From Chaetoceros tenuissimus (taxonomy: Eukaryota; Bacillariophyta; Thalassiosirophyceae; Chaetocerotales; Chaetocerotaceae): a stretch of DNA of 36,047 nt. The first letter of the stretch is position 1, and every line of letters starts with the position of its first letter. A program made the translations under genes and the position numbers. Location: the NCBI GenBank assembly GCA_021927905.1, contig LC537470.1:1-36047 (forward strand). Direction: 5' to 3'. Shown here one piece after another: positions 27,347-36,047 of this stretch. The notes below the pieces were generated by a model. That model saw only the letters and a program-made list of their open reading frames with translations. It searched no databases and had not been told where the DNA came from.

Positions 27347-28543
27347 TTACCGGTCTACTTCACCAAATACAATATCTTGTGTTCCGATAATTGTAACAAC
27401 ATCAGCAATTAAGTGGCCTTTTGACATATGGTCTAAAGCCTGTAAGTGTGCAAAACCTGGAGCCTTAATTTTACATCTATACGGTCGATTTGTGTTGTTT
27501 GAAACTAAATAAACCCCAAACTCGCCTTTTGGAGCCTCACTAGCTGTGTATGTTTCATTAAAAGGAACAACAAAACCTTGTGTGTAAACTTTAAAATGGT
27601 GAATTAAAGATTCCATAGACTGTTTTATATCTTTTCGTGATGGTGGTGTTAATTTGTTATCACTGCTTTTGATAATACCAGATGGAATTTGATTTAAACA
27701 CTGTTCAATAATTTTTAAAGACTCTTTCATCTCAAAAACACGAATTAGGTATCGATCATAACAGTCACCATTTGTACCTGTAGGTACATCAAAGTTTACC
27801 TCATTATAAACTTCATACGGTTGACTTTTTCTTAAATCCCAATTGATACCAGAACCTCGTAGCATAACACCACTGAATCCCCACGCTTGTGCGTCTTCAG
27901 CTGTAACAACACCTATATCTACAAGTCGTTGTTTCCAAATACGGTTTTCGGTTAACATCTCTTCTACTTCTAGAAGTCGAATATTAAATTGTTCAACGAA
28001 TAAATAAATATCGTTTAACAACCCTGCAGGGATATCCATAGAAACGCCTCCGGGTCTAAAATAAGCTGCATGCATTCGCGCTCCAGAAACGCGCTCGTAA
28101 AATTCCATTAATTTTTCTCGTTCTTCAAACGACCATAAAAATGGAGTCATAGCACCAACATCCATGGCATGACAACCTACAGCTAACAGGTGATTTAAAA
28201 TTCGAGTAATTTCTGCAAATAGAACTCGAATATATTGCGCTCGTCGAGGTACTTTTGCGTTAAGCAATTTCTCTACAGCTAAACAAAATGTGTGTTCTTG
28301 AGACATCATAGATACATAGTCTAATCGGTCGAAATATGGTAATGCCTGTAAGTAATTTTTATACTCAACAAGTTTTTCAGTACCTCGATGTAATAAACCA
28401 ATATGAGGATCAGCTCGGTGTACGATTTCTCCTTTTAATTCTAAGACAAGTCTAAGAACCCCATGAGCCGCAGGGTGTTGAGGCCCAAAATTGATAGTAA
28501 AATTTTTGATTCTTTTTTTTAAATCTTTCTTTTTTAATGTCAT
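27347..28543 (-). CDS. nad7: NADH dehydrogenase subunit 7 (49-kDa subunit)
   Basis: Peripheral-arm subunit of complex I that forms the quinone site with Nad1 and Nad9 (bacterial NuoD). The 398-residue product has [20 protein letters not shown] (about 18-37), [60 protein letters not shown] and the C-terminal [14 protein letters not shown]. Length and ends are exactly those of the family. It starts 19 bases after the cox2 end. Confidence 0.99.
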   Translation of the reverse strand: MTLKKKDLKKRIKNFTINFGPQHPAAHGVLRLVLELKGEIVHRADPHIGLLHRGTEKLVEYKNYLQALPYFDRLDYVSMMSQEHTFCLAVEKLLNAKVPRRAQYIRVLFAEITRILNHLLAVGCHAMDVGAMTPFLWSFEEREKLMEFYERVSGARMHAAYFRPGGVSMDIPAGLLNDIYLFVEQFNIRLLEVEEMLTENRIWKQRLVDIGVVTAEDAQAWGFSGVMLRGSGINWDLRKSQPYEVYNEVNFDVPTGTNGDCYDRYLIRVFEMKESLKIIEQCLNQIPSGIIKSSDNKLTPPSRKDIKQSMESLIHHFKVYTQGFVVPFNETYTASEAPKGEFGVYLVSNNTNRPYRCKIKAPGFAHLQALDHMSKGHLIADVVTIIGTQDIVFGEVDR

Positions 28544-28562
28544 ATCTTTAAATTTTTAAAAT

Positions 28563-29330
28563 TTAACCAAGTTCTAATTTAGTCATAATATAATGGTGGA
28601 ATTTTAAAGTTGGAAGTGATACTACCACAATTGGCATAAATCCATGATTTACACCACAAATTTCACTACATTGACCAAAAAATACACCAACTCGCTTAAT
28701 AAATAAGTTTAGTTGATTTAGTCTGCCTGGGCACGCATCAACTTTTAATCCAAAAGATGGTACTGTCCAACTATGTAGTACGTCAGCAGCACTTACAAGT
28801 AATCGTAAGTGTGTGTTTGTTGGTAAGATTACTCTTTTGTTTGTTTCTAATAATCGGAAATAACCTTGTTTTGTTTTAGGTAGTCCGTCTAAAACCATCA
28901 TATAACAAACGTATTTTAAACTTTGTTCTTGTTTTTGACAAGAATTAAAGTCTGAAATTTCATAACTCCAAAACCACTGATGTCCTAAAATTTTAAGAGA
29001 TAATTCTGGTTCTGAAATTTCGTCCATAGCATATAACAATGTAAACGATGGTGTTGAAAGAATTAATAAAATTAATGCTGGAATTGTTGTCCATACAATC
29101 TCTAGTTCTTTTGAATGAACGAATTTAGAATTATACTTGTTATTAAATTCTACAAAATAAAAAATTGTATAAGCTAGTAACCATGCAACAAATAGTACAA
29201 TTACTGTTAACAAAAATAATAAATGTTTGTTAAAAAGTAAAATACCTTCCATTGTAATACTTGCAGGTTCTTGTAAAGAAGTTTGCCAAAAAGCGGGGCT
29301 GTCACAAAAAATAGAAGAATTATAAATCAT
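28563..29330 (-). CDS. cox2: Cytochrome c oxidase subunit 2
   Basis: Electron-entry subunit of complex IV with the binuclear CuA site. The 255-residue product has two N-terminal membrane helices, the aromatic patch GHQWFWSYEISDF, ADVLHSWTVPSFGLKVDACP with the CuA histidine, and GQCSEICGVNHGFMPIVV with the Cys-x3-Cys-x3-His-x2-Met ligand set. Compared with most Cox2, CPGRLNQ replaces the common xPGRLNQ, adding a cysteine close to the copper site. A short insert (about residues 135-158, with two further cysteines) lies after the aromatic patch. It is the first gene of the minus-strand block, reading away from the non-coding region. Confidence 0.98.
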   Translation of the reverse strand: MIYNSSIFCDSPAFWQTSLQEPASITMEGILLFNKHLLFLLTVIVLFVAWLLAYTIFYFVEFNNKYNSKFVHSKELEIVWTTIPALILLILSTPSFTLLYAMDEISEPELSLKILGHQWFWSYEISDFNSCQKQEQSLKYVCYMMVLDGLPKTKQGYFRLLETNKRVILPTNTHLRLLVSAADVLHSWTVPSFGLKVDACPGRLNQLNLFIKRVGVFFGQCSEICGVNHGFMPIVVVSLPTLKFHHYIMTKLELG

Positions 29331-29471
29331 ATATGTTTTTTTAATGTTATTCTTAGGTTTAGCGTTTTGAAAAAAGCATTATATGTACTAATTCCAAAAT
29401 TAAAAAGTTATCATCATTATTAAACAAACTTAAGTTTAAACGATAGAAAAATATTTAGAATAAGTTCATTT

Positions 29472-29574
29472 GGCTTTTCCCTTCATAAAGGTCGAAAAAA
29501 ATGTGTATTATTTTTTTGAACACTTTTTAGAAAATACAAATGCTAAAACCGTAGATAATACTTTATTGATTTAA
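29472..29574. repeat. Outer inverted repeat, left arm (103 bases)
   Basis: Matches the reverse complement of 30541-30643 with 6 differences in 103 bases; the first 45 bases from the outer end are identical. It starts GGCTTTTCCCTTCATAAAGG and ends CTTTATTGATTTAA. The differences are all in the inner 58 bases. Confidence 0.95.
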
Positions 29575-29910
29575 TTTTTGGAATAAATCTTAAACTAAAA
29601 TCTGTCATCTAATCGTACTTTCGTTATTTCTAATATGTCAAATGTTTTTTGACTTCAAATTTACGTTTACTTAAATAAGTTTTCTTTTGAAATAATTACA
29701 GAAATAAGTATCGAAAAAAATTACCAATTAATTCATTAACTACTTGAAAAGTATACAGAATTTAAGATACTATTATAGAATTAATTATAATTAACAAAAG
29801 TTGAACGAATATAAAAACATTCATTGTTAAAATAAAACTATCTTATTAAATCAAGTAAATATTGCGTTATTTAGTTAAATACATATATTATACCCCCCTA
29901 TATACTTCTA

Positions 29911-29982
29911 TTCCCTTCATAAAGGTCGAAAAAAATGTGAATTATTTTTTAATGTATTTTTTATTCAGTAGTAAAGTACAAA
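29911..29982. repeat. Inner inverted repeat, left arm (72 bases)
   Basis: Perfect reverse complement of 30216-30287 over 72 bases. It starts TTCCCTTCATAAAGGTCG and ends TCAGTAGTAAAGTACAAA. Its first 40 bases are the same core element found in the outer arms, with one base different (TGTGA in place of TGTGT). Confidence 0.97.
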
Positions 29983-30071
29983 GTGCGTTAAAATTTTTTG
30001 AACCTTACACAAATTTTTGTGGTTTTTTCTTATTTGTCTGTTGCAAAATATTTTTTAATTTGTATAATGAA

Positions 30072-30085
30072 TTAACAATTGTTAA
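30072..30085. repeat. 14-base palindrome
   Basis: TTAACAATTGTTAA is a perfect palindrome near the middle of the inner spacer. It could be a protein-binding site, but such AT-rich palindromes also occur by chance. Confidence 0.35.
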
Positions 30086-30132
30086 GAATAGTTACAAATT
30101 TACTATATAAAACAATTAAATTATCTATGTAC

Positions 30133-30160
30133 ATTTCATGAGTTTTTCTCCTCATGAAAT
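30133..30160. repeat. Central hairpin (10-base stem, 8-base loop)
   Basis: ATTTCATGAG and CTCATGAAAT pair perfectly around the loop TTTTTCTC. It sits in the 233-base spacer between the inner repeat arms, about 45 bases from the centre of symmetry. The form (GC-containing stem with a pyrimidine loop) resembles light-strand origins of other mtDNAs, but that role is only a guess. Confidence 0.6.
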
Positions 30161-30215
30161 TTTCAATAATATTAAAATTAACGAACAAGATTATTGTCTA
30201 AAAATTTAAACAATA

Positions 30216-30287
30216 TTTGTACTTTACTACTGAATAAAAAATACATTAAAAAATAATTCACATTTTTTTCGACCTTTATGAAGGGAA
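30216..30287. repeat. Inner inverted repeat, right arm (72 bases)
   Basis: Partner of 29911-29982, identical over all 72 bases in inverted orientation. Together the arms could form a 72-base-pair stem with a 233-base loop. Confidence 0.97.
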
Positions 30288-30540
30288 AAGTTAAAGTAAT
30301 TTATTTGGACCACTTTTAATTATTTCACAATCTAAATCTATTCACTGTTAACAGGCAGTTTTATTTTGGAATTAATGTAATTTTTTAGAAAATGTTAGGT
30401 TTAAGTATAAAAACATCGTTTAGAAAACATAAATGCTTTGAATTAATCTTAAATTCATTTTCTCAAACGTTTACAAAAACGTGTTTACATTACGATAATT
30501 TATATGAAGAAGATTTCGTATTTAACATTTACTATGAAGA

Positions 30541-30643
30541 TTGAATCAATAAAGTATTACCTACTGTTTTAGCATTTGTGTTTTTTAAAAAGTGTTCGAA
30601 AAAATAATACACATTTTTTTCGACCTTTATGAAGGGAAAAGCC
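30541..30643. repeat. Outer inverted repeat, right arm (103 bases)
   Basis: Partner of 29472-29574 with 6 differences. It ends GAAGGGAAAAGCC about 50 bases before trnE. Confidence 0.95.
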
Positions 30644-30692
30644 GCTTTTACTATTTTTAACAAAAAAGTTTTGCTATTTATTTTTATAAAAG

Positions 30693-30764
30693 GTCTCTAT
30701 CGTCTAGTGGTTAGGACATTGCCCTTTCACGGCAATAACACGGGTTCAAATCCCGTTGGAGATG
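30693..30764 (+). tRNA. trnE(uuc): tRNA-Glu (anticodon TTC)
   Basis: Acceptor GTCTCTA/TGGAGAT with G-U pairs including the terminal one, the typical CGTCTAGTGGTTAGGAC D-arm of tRNA-Glu, anticodon stem TTGCC/GGCAA around CTTTCAC, T-stem ACGGG/CCCGT, discriminator G. First gene on the plus-strand side of the non-coding region. Confidence 0.96.
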
Positions 30765-30863
30765 TTAAAATCTGAAATCATTTCTGAATTCAAGGATTTT
30801 TACAAAAAATTTAATTAAATATTCCTAACAAAAGGAGAAGCGTATATAAATTTTTTGTTGGTT

Positions 30864-30954
30864 GGAAAGGTGACTGAGTGGCTTAAAGTGAAGATCTGCT
30901 AAATCTTTGTGTAAACATTAATTTGCACCGTGGGTTCGAATCCCACTCTTTCCT
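30864..30954 (+). tRNA. trnS(gcu): tRNA-Ser (anticodon GCT)
   Basis: Class II with an extended variable arm (about 22 bases). Acceptor GGAAAGG/TCTTTCC with a G-U at pair 7, anticodon stem AAGAT/ATCTT around CTGCTAA, T-stem GTGGG/CCCAC, discriminator T. The 99 bases upstream to trnE hold nothing I can identify. Confidence 0.95.
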
Positions 30955-30965
30955 TAGATACATAT

Positions 30966-31385
30966 ATGTTACAAAATATTAATATGTTATACGAATTACA
31001 ATCGTTTTATAATTACAATTATTCGTTTTTATTTTTTGAATTTTTACCTGTATTAATTTTTTTAGGAATTGCTATCGTATTAGCTCTTATTATTACAGGC
31101 TTATCTTACTTGCTTTCGGTTCAAAACCCAGACACTGAAAAATTGTCTTCTTATGAATGCGGTTTTGAACCTTATGAAGACGCGCGAAATATTTTTGATG
31201 TAAAATTCTATATTGTGGCAATTTTATTTATTCTGTTCGATATCGAAGCTATGTTTTTACTACCTTGGAGTGTTAACATTTCTCAATTAAGTACTCTAGG
31301 TTTTTGGTCAATGATTGATTTTATCATCGAATTAGGTGTGGGCTTTGTTTATGTATGGTACATTGGCGCATTAGAATGGGATTAA
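30966..31385 (+). CDS. nad3: NADH dehydrogenase subunit 3
   Basis: Membrane subunit of complex I (bacterial NuoA). From the ATG at 30966 the product is 139 residues with three membrane helices; the quinone-site loop KLSSYECGFEPYEDARNIFD carries the conserved cysteine, and FDVKFYIVAILFILFDIEAM the conserved acidic residues. The frame is open back to 30930, but that lies inside trnS(gct), so the ATG at 30966 (or 30984) is preferred. It is slightly longer than usual because of a polar N-terminal stretch. Confidence 0.96.
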   Translation: MLQNINMLYELQSFYNYNYSFLFFEFLPVLIFLGIAIVLALIITGLSYLLSVQNPDTEKLSSYECGFEPYEDARNIFDVKFYIVAILFILFDIEAMFLLPWSVNISQLSTLGFWSMIDFIIELGVGFVYVWYIGALEWD

Positions 31386-31404
31386 TATTTGTTAAACCTT
31401 ATAA

Positions 31405-31477
31405 GTTAGGATAGAGCAATTGGTAGCTCACTGGGCTCATGCCCCAGAGGTTGTAAGTTCAAGTCTTACTCCTAACA
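31405..31477 (+). tRNA. trnfM(cau): Initiator tRNA-Met (anticodon CAT)
   Basis: Acceptor GTTAGGA/TCCTAAC, D-stem GAGC/GCTC, anticodon stem CTGGG/CCCAG around CTCATGC, T-stem GTAAG/CTTAC, discriminator A. The three consecutive G-C pairs next to the anticodon loop mark it as the initiator. The bacterial C1-A72 mismatch is replaced by a G-C pair. Confidence 0.85.
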
Positions 31478-31487
31478 AAAATAAAGA

Positions 31488-31529
31488 TTAAACTTAAATT
31501 ATCACAGTAGATTAATTTTTTAAGTTTAA
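31488..31529. repeat. Inverted repeat between trnfM and trnH
   Basis: TTAAACTTAA (31488-31497) and TTAAGTTTAA (31520-31529) are exact reverse complements separated by 22 bases. They may form a hairpin that separates the two tRNAs in the precursor; chance is not excluded. Confidence 0.35.
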
Positions 31530-31536
31530 GATAATA

Positions 31537-31611
31537 GGCGATTATAACTCAGTTGGTTAGAGTATTAGGTTGTGATTCTAAGAGACACGGGTTCAAATCC
31601 CGTTATTCGCC
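31537..31611 (+). tRNA. trnH(gug): tRNA-His (anticodon GTG)
   Basis: An encoded extra 5' G (31537) pairs with C73, as in bacterial tRNA-His. Acceptor GCGATTA/TATTCGC has a T-T mismatch at pair 5-68. D-stem ACTC/GAGT, anticodon stem TTAGG/TCTAA around TTGTGAT, T-stem ACGGG/CCCGT. Confidence 0.94.
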
Positions 31612-31621
31612 TTAAAACAAG

Positions 31622-33513
31622 TTGTATAAAAAGTAAAGCATTAAATGAATGCCTAAACATCAAAAACATTGCGGACGTTTTTATACGAAATTTTATTGTG
31701 AGTGCTATTAAGTGCTGAGAACGATAAATCTCCGTGTCGGAAAACCGAGCTTTTAAATTAAGCTTTCTGTCAAAACGTATTTTGGCAGAATTTTGAAAGT
31801 TAGCGAACTGAACCATCTAAGTAGCTAACAAAAAAATCAACCGAGACGTCGTTAGTAGTGGCGAGCGAACACGATATAGACTTAAAATAACAATCAAAAG
31901 TTTCTTAATTGAAAAAGCCATAGAAGGTTAATGCCCTGTAAAGATTGCTTATTGTTATTTTTCTAGTAAAACAATACAAGTCGTGTGTTGTTTAAAGATT
32001 GGGGACCCACCCTCAAAGTCTAGAATTTTTGATGATTGATAGTGTATTAGTACCGTGAGGGAAAGGTGAAAGTAGAGTTTAGTAAAATAAACCTGAAATA
32101 ATACTGAAATTTAATGCTGACAAGCAGTTGAAGCTTTTTATTCAAAAGTGACAACGTACCTTTTGCATAATGGATCAACGAGTTTATTTTAGTGGCGAGC
32201 TTAAGCGAAAGTGTAGGCGAAAAAAAATTAAGTTTTAAAAAGCATTTAAGTCTCTGAAATAAGACCCGAAACTAAGTGATCTAACCATGAGCAGGTTGAA
32301 TTTACAGCGGTAACGCTTATTGGAGGACCGAACCCGTGTATGTGGAAAAATACTGGGATGACTTGTGGTTAGGGGTGAAAGGCCAATCAAACTTAGAGAT
32401 AGCTGGTTTTCTGCGAAATCTATTTAAGTAGAGCGTTCAATTACTTTATTTTGGGGTAGAGCACTCGATAAATGATGGGAGCGTAAAGCTTTACTGAATT
32501 TAATGAAACTCCGAATACAAAATAAAAGACATTGAACAGACAGACTATGAGTGCTAAGATTCATAGTCAAGAGGGAAACAGCCCAGACTATTCGTTAAGG
32601 TCCTCAAAAATAGTTAAGTGAAAAAATTGTGAAGAATTTTAAACAGCCGGTAGGTAGGCTTGGAAGCAGCCATCCTTTAAAGAAAGCGTAACAGCTCACT
32701 GGTCTAAATTTTTTGCGGTGAAAATGTACATGGACTAAAACTATTTACCGAAACGATAGATTTATATTTTAAATGGTAGCAGAACGTTCTGTAAATCGAA
32801 GAAGATTTATGGTGACATAAATTGAAGAAATCAGAATTGAAAATGTTGATATGAGTAGCGACAAATAATGTGAAAAACATTATCGCCTTAAGTTCAAGGT
32901 TTCCGAGAAAAGGCTAATCCGTCTCGGGTTAATCGGTCCCTAAGAATAAAACGAAAGTTTTTTTTAATGGGTAAATAAGTAATTCTTATATTTTTGTAGT
33001 AATGACAAAACATGAAGATTATTTTTATTTTTAGGTTTAAATAAAAGTTTTTGATTGTTTTCTGGAAACAGTTCTACAAATAATAAAACCGTACTGTAAA
33101 CCGACACAGGTGAACAAATTGAGTAAATTAAGGCGCTTGAGTGAATTGTGTTGAAGGAACTCGGCAAAATGACTCCGTAACTTCGGGAGAAGGAGTAGCT
33201 TTTAGAGGGCAACCTTTAAAAGCTGTCACAAAATCGAGGACAGCGACTGGTTAATAAAACCACAGGTCTCTGCAAAGTTGTAATATGATGTATAGAGACT
33301 GACGCCTGCCCGGTGCTGCAAGTATAATAGAAAAAGTTTTGGCTTTGACTAGAAATCCCAGTAAACGGCGGCTGTAACTCTGACGGTCCAAAGGTAGCGA
33401 AATTCCTTGGCATTTAATTGGTGTCCTGCATGAATGGCGTAACGACTGTCCTACTGTCTCCAACACAACCTCAGTGAAATTGAATTCTCCGTGAAGATGC
33501 GGAGTACTTACGG

Positions 33514-33546
<33 letters not shown>

Positions 33547-33688
33547 GTTATGTATTGTAACAAAAACTTCTATGTGTAGCATATGTGGGAAATCGTTTTC
33601 AAATGTTTACGCAAGTAAATTATAAAGATATCAGTGAAATACCACTCTTAAAAGTTTTTGTTACTTATTATTTAAGACATTGCATAAT

Positions 33689-33737
<49 letters not shown>

Positions 33738-33869
33738 AAAGGTAAGTTCAAATTAAATAATTTTAATTGTAGAGCGTAATAGTATATTGCTTGCTTGACT
33801 GTAAGATTGACAAATCAAACAGGGACGAAAGTCGGTTATAGTGATCCGGTGATTCTGTGTGGAAAAGAT

Positions 33870-33910
<41 letters not shown>

Positions 33911-34346
33911 AATCACTCTCTAGAGACCCTATCGACGGAGTGGTTTGGCACCTCGATGTTGGATTATCGCATCCTGGAGCTGTAAGTGGTTCCAAGGGTT
34001 TGGCTGTTCGCCAAGGAAGGCGGTACATGATCTGAGTTTAGAACGTCGTGAGACAGTTTGGTCCCTATCTACCGTAAGCGCTAAAAAATTGAGAAGAGTA
34101 AACCCTAGTACGAGAGGACCGGGAAAAGTAAACCTATGGTGTATCGATTGTCATACCAATGGCATCGTCGAGTAGCTAAGTTTATAACAGATAATCATTG
34201 AAAGCATCTAAATGAGAAACTGGCTTCGAGATTAATTTTTTAATAGACGTAGTAGAAGACTACGTTAATAGGCTTGATGTGTAAGAGCTGTAAAGTTTTT
34301 AGCAAACAAGTACTAATTTCTTATAATTTTATATAGCTTGACTTTA
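31622..34346 (+). rRNA. rnl: Large-subunit ribosomal RNA
   Basis: About 2.7 kb of 23S-like rRNA. The 5' domain starts near AAGCATTAAATGAATGCC; GTAGTGGCGAGCGAAC (31855-31870) is the conserved domain I block, GATAGCTGGTTTTCTGCGAA (32398-32417) domain II, AACGGCGGCTGTAACTCTGA (33363-33382) domain IV, ACGCCGGGGATAACAGGCTA (33892-33911) the peptidyl transferase region and AGTACGAGAGGACC (34107-34120) the sarcin-ricin loop. The 3' end near TAGCTTGACTTT is placed by likeness to the bacterial end. No intron is seen. Both ends are approximate. Open frames within it, on either strand, are accidental. Confidence 0.96.
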
Positions 34347-34411
34347 AAAAATGTTTTTATAACATAGAGATTTAAATATTAAAGAGTTTTTAAATAAATA
34401 CTATTTAAAAA

Positions 34412-35161
34412 TTATTTGTTTTTGAGTTTGATCCTGGCTCAAGATGAACGCTAATAGTATGCTTTACACATGCGAGTTGAACGGATACTTTATGTATTAC
34501 GTAGCGAACGGGTGAGGAACGCGTAAAATTGTTACCTTTTAATTTAGGATAAAACTAATCAATTTTTATTTTGTTTTAAATTGAGAACTTTTGTAGTTAA
34601 TATTAAAAAAAAGTTATAATACATAACTTGTTAAAAGATACTTTTGCGTAAGATTAGGTAGTTGGTTGTTTAAAAGACTCCCAAGCCTGTGATCTTTAGT
34701 TGGTCTGAGAGGACGATCAACCACACTGGAACTGAGACAAGGTCCAGGCTAATTTTTTAGCCAGCAGTGAGGAATATTGGACAATGAACGCAAGTTTGAT
34801 CCAGCAATACTATGTGAATGATGACGGCTATTTTGGTTGTAAAGTTCTTTCGTTTAAGATGATAATGACATTATTAAAAGAAGTTTTAGTCCCGGCTAAT
34901 CTCGTGCCAGCAGCCGCGGTAATACGGGAGGGGCAAGCGTTATCTGGAATAATTGGGCGTAAAGGGTTCGTAGACGGTATTGTAAGTTATTTGTTAAATC
35001 CTAGAGCTTAACTCTAGAAAAGCATTTAATACTACTATACTAGAGTTTTGTGCAGAAGAGTAGAATTTCATGTCGAGGAGTAACGACTGCAGACACATGA
35101 AGGAATATCAGTAGCGAAGGCGACTCTTTGGCAAAAACTGACGTTGAGGGACGAAAGTGTA

Positions 35162-35193
<32 letters not shown>

Positions 35194-35959
35194 TACACTG
35201 TAAATGCTGAGTGCTGTAATTTAGTGAATATTTTGCTAGATTCTTTAAGCTAACGCCATAAGCACTCCGCCTGAGGAGTACGGTCGCAAGATTGGAACTC
35301 AAAGGAATTGACGGGGGCCTACAACAAGTGGTGGAGCATGTGGTTTAATGCGATAATCCGCGCAAAACCTTACCAACCCTTGACATAGAAAATAAACAAT
35401 TTTAGTTTTTTTAAATCCTTAAAATTGTTATGTTTTTTACAGGTGTTGCACGACTGTCGTCAGCTCGTGTCGTAAGATGTTTGGTTCATTCCTTTAACGA
35501 GCGCAACTCTTGTCTTTATCACGTATTTTACTTTTTAAAATAATTTTTATTTTTTAAAGCTTTATATGACACTATCAATGATAAATTGAAGGAAGGTGAG
35601 AATCAAGTCAAGTCCCTGTGGCCCTTATGGGTTGGGCTACACACGTGCTACAATGGAAATTACAATAAGTTACAAAAATTTTATTTAAGTTAATCTTTAA
35701 AAGTTTCCTTAGTTCGGATTACAAACTGCAACTCGTTTGTATGAAGTTGGAATCACTAGTAATCGCAAATCAGCATGTTGCGGTGAATATGTATCTTGGC
35801 CTTGTACACACCGCCCGTCACATGCAGAGAGTTAATTTTACTTGAAGTTTTCGTTTCAATATTAAAAATTCGATTTTTAATTTGTTGAAAACCATTGCGA
35901 AATTAATAATTTGGATGAAGTCGTAACAAGGTAGCTGTACGGGAACGTGTAGCTGGAAC
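34412..35959 (+). rRNA. rns: Small-subunit ribosomal RNA
   Basis: About 1.55 kb of 16S-like rRNA. Landmarks are GAGTTTGATCCTGGCTCA at the start (34424-34441), the 530 loop GTGCCAGCAGCCGCGGTAAT (34906-34925), GGATTAGATACCCTGGTAGT (35172-35191), AATTGACGGGGGCC (35305-35318) and the decoding region TTGTACACACCGCCCGTCA (35802-35820) with GTCGTAACAAGGTAGC. After the last helix the sequence runs AGCTGGAACAAAA, with no CCTCC, so the anti-Shine-Dalgarno tail is missing. The 3' end abuts trnM and the exact ends are estimates. Confidence 0.97.
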
Positions 35960-35961
35960 AA

Positions 35962-36035
35962 AATGAAATAGTTCAGTTGGTTAGAACGTTGGAATCATAA
36001 TCCAAGTGTCGGGGGTTCGAATCCCTCTTTCATTA
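35962..36035 (+). tRNA. trnM(cau): Elongator tRNA-Met (anticodon CAT)
   Basis: Acceptor AATGAAA/TTTCATT, D-stem GTTC/GAAC, anticodon stem TTGGA/TCCAA around ATCATAA, T-stem GGGGG/CCCTC, discriminator A. It lacks the three G-C pairs of the initiator and the tRNA-Ile2 features, so elongator Met is the best assignment of the three CAT tRNAs. It directly follows rns and, in a circle, precedes nad6. Confidence 0.88.
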
Positions 36036-36047
36036 TATTATATAAAA

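Larger units (their letters stand above)
29331..30692. other. Large non-coding region with nested inverted repeats (control region candidate)
   Basis: The only long stretch without a gene (1362 bases), very AT-rich. It separates the minus-strand block headed by cox2 from the plus-strand block headed by trnE, so transcription must start within it or pass through it in both directions. It contains two nearly concentric pairs of inverted repeats, four copies of one core element, a central hairpin, a 14-base palindrome and a short C run (29892-29898). The open frame at 29862-30110 has no start context, contains part of a repeat arm and looks accidental. Function as replication origin or divergent promoter is inferred from position only. 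Confidence 0.85.

Noticed and set aside
29862-30110. An 82-residue open frame in the non-coding region.
   Set aside because: It overlaps an inverted-repeat arm that is itself duplicated in the other orientation, and its product resembles translated AT-rich DNA with no family pattern.
29331-30692. A tmRNA or trnT hidden in the non-coding region.
   Set aside because: No T-arm with a GTTC loop flanked by a closed acceptor stem was found by eye other than the assigned trnE downstream.
31565-35302. Several open frames of 60-82 residues on both strands inside rnl and rns.
   Set aside because: They lie within highly conserved rRNA sequence and are accidental.

Overview
This window looks like a complete, or nearly complete, circular mitochondrial genome of a protist, most likely a heterokont (stramenopile). 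The evidence is a compact AT-rich layout with no introns, respiratory-chain genes of mitochondrial type, both rRNAs, 24 tRNAs and a large set of bacterial-type ribosomal protein genes. The combination of nad11, nad9, nad7, tatC, rpl31 and a cluster rps10-rps8-rpl6-rps2-rps4 followed by rps12-rps7-rpl14-rpl5, with no trnT, fits what is known of stramenopile mtDNA. The lineage within that group cannot be fixed from sequence reading alone. TTA is read as Leu, tRNA-Trp has a CCA anticodon and no reading frame contains an internal UGA, so the code appears standard.

Layout. 1-8968 (+): nad6, trnI(gau), nad2, nad4, rps13, cob, atp6, rps10, trnF, rps8, rpl6 (frame-broken), rps2, rps4. 8997-12388: trnN, then trnA and atp8 on the minus strand, trnL(taa), an unidentified membrane protein gene, rps12, rps7, trnR(tcg) (-), rpl14, rpl5, trnG, trnS(tga), trnC. 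12402-15721: nad1, convergent tatC and tatA (-) around trnW (+), trnI(cau), an rpl10-like gene, then trnP, trnY and rps11 (-). 15746-21294 (+): rpl2, rps19, rps3, rpl16, atp9, trnK, nad4L, trnD (-), nad11. 21336-29330 (all -): trnL(tag), cox3, trnR(tct), nad5, trnV, trnQ, nad9, cox1, rps14, rpl31, nad7, cox2. 29331-30692: the only large non-coding region, built of two nested inverted-repeat pairs. 30693-36035 (+): trnE, trnS(gct), nad3, trnfM, trnH, rnl, rns, trnM, leading straight back to nad6 if the molecule is circular.

Together the genes encode the core of complexes I, III, IV and V, part of a Tat protein translocase (TatA and TatC), and the rRNA, tRNA and part of the ribosomal protein set to translate them. 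Ribosomal genes keep fragments of the bacterial str, S10, spc and alpha operon order. The large non-coding region separates a long minus-strand block from a long plus-strand block. This makes it the natural candidate for the replication origin and divergent promoters.

Points that deserve a second look are the nested inverted repeats, a one-base frame break in rpl6, an atp8 without an ATG start, tatA running antisense through trnW, the rpl10-like and rpl31-like genes, and a 249-residue membrane protein with no recognised family.
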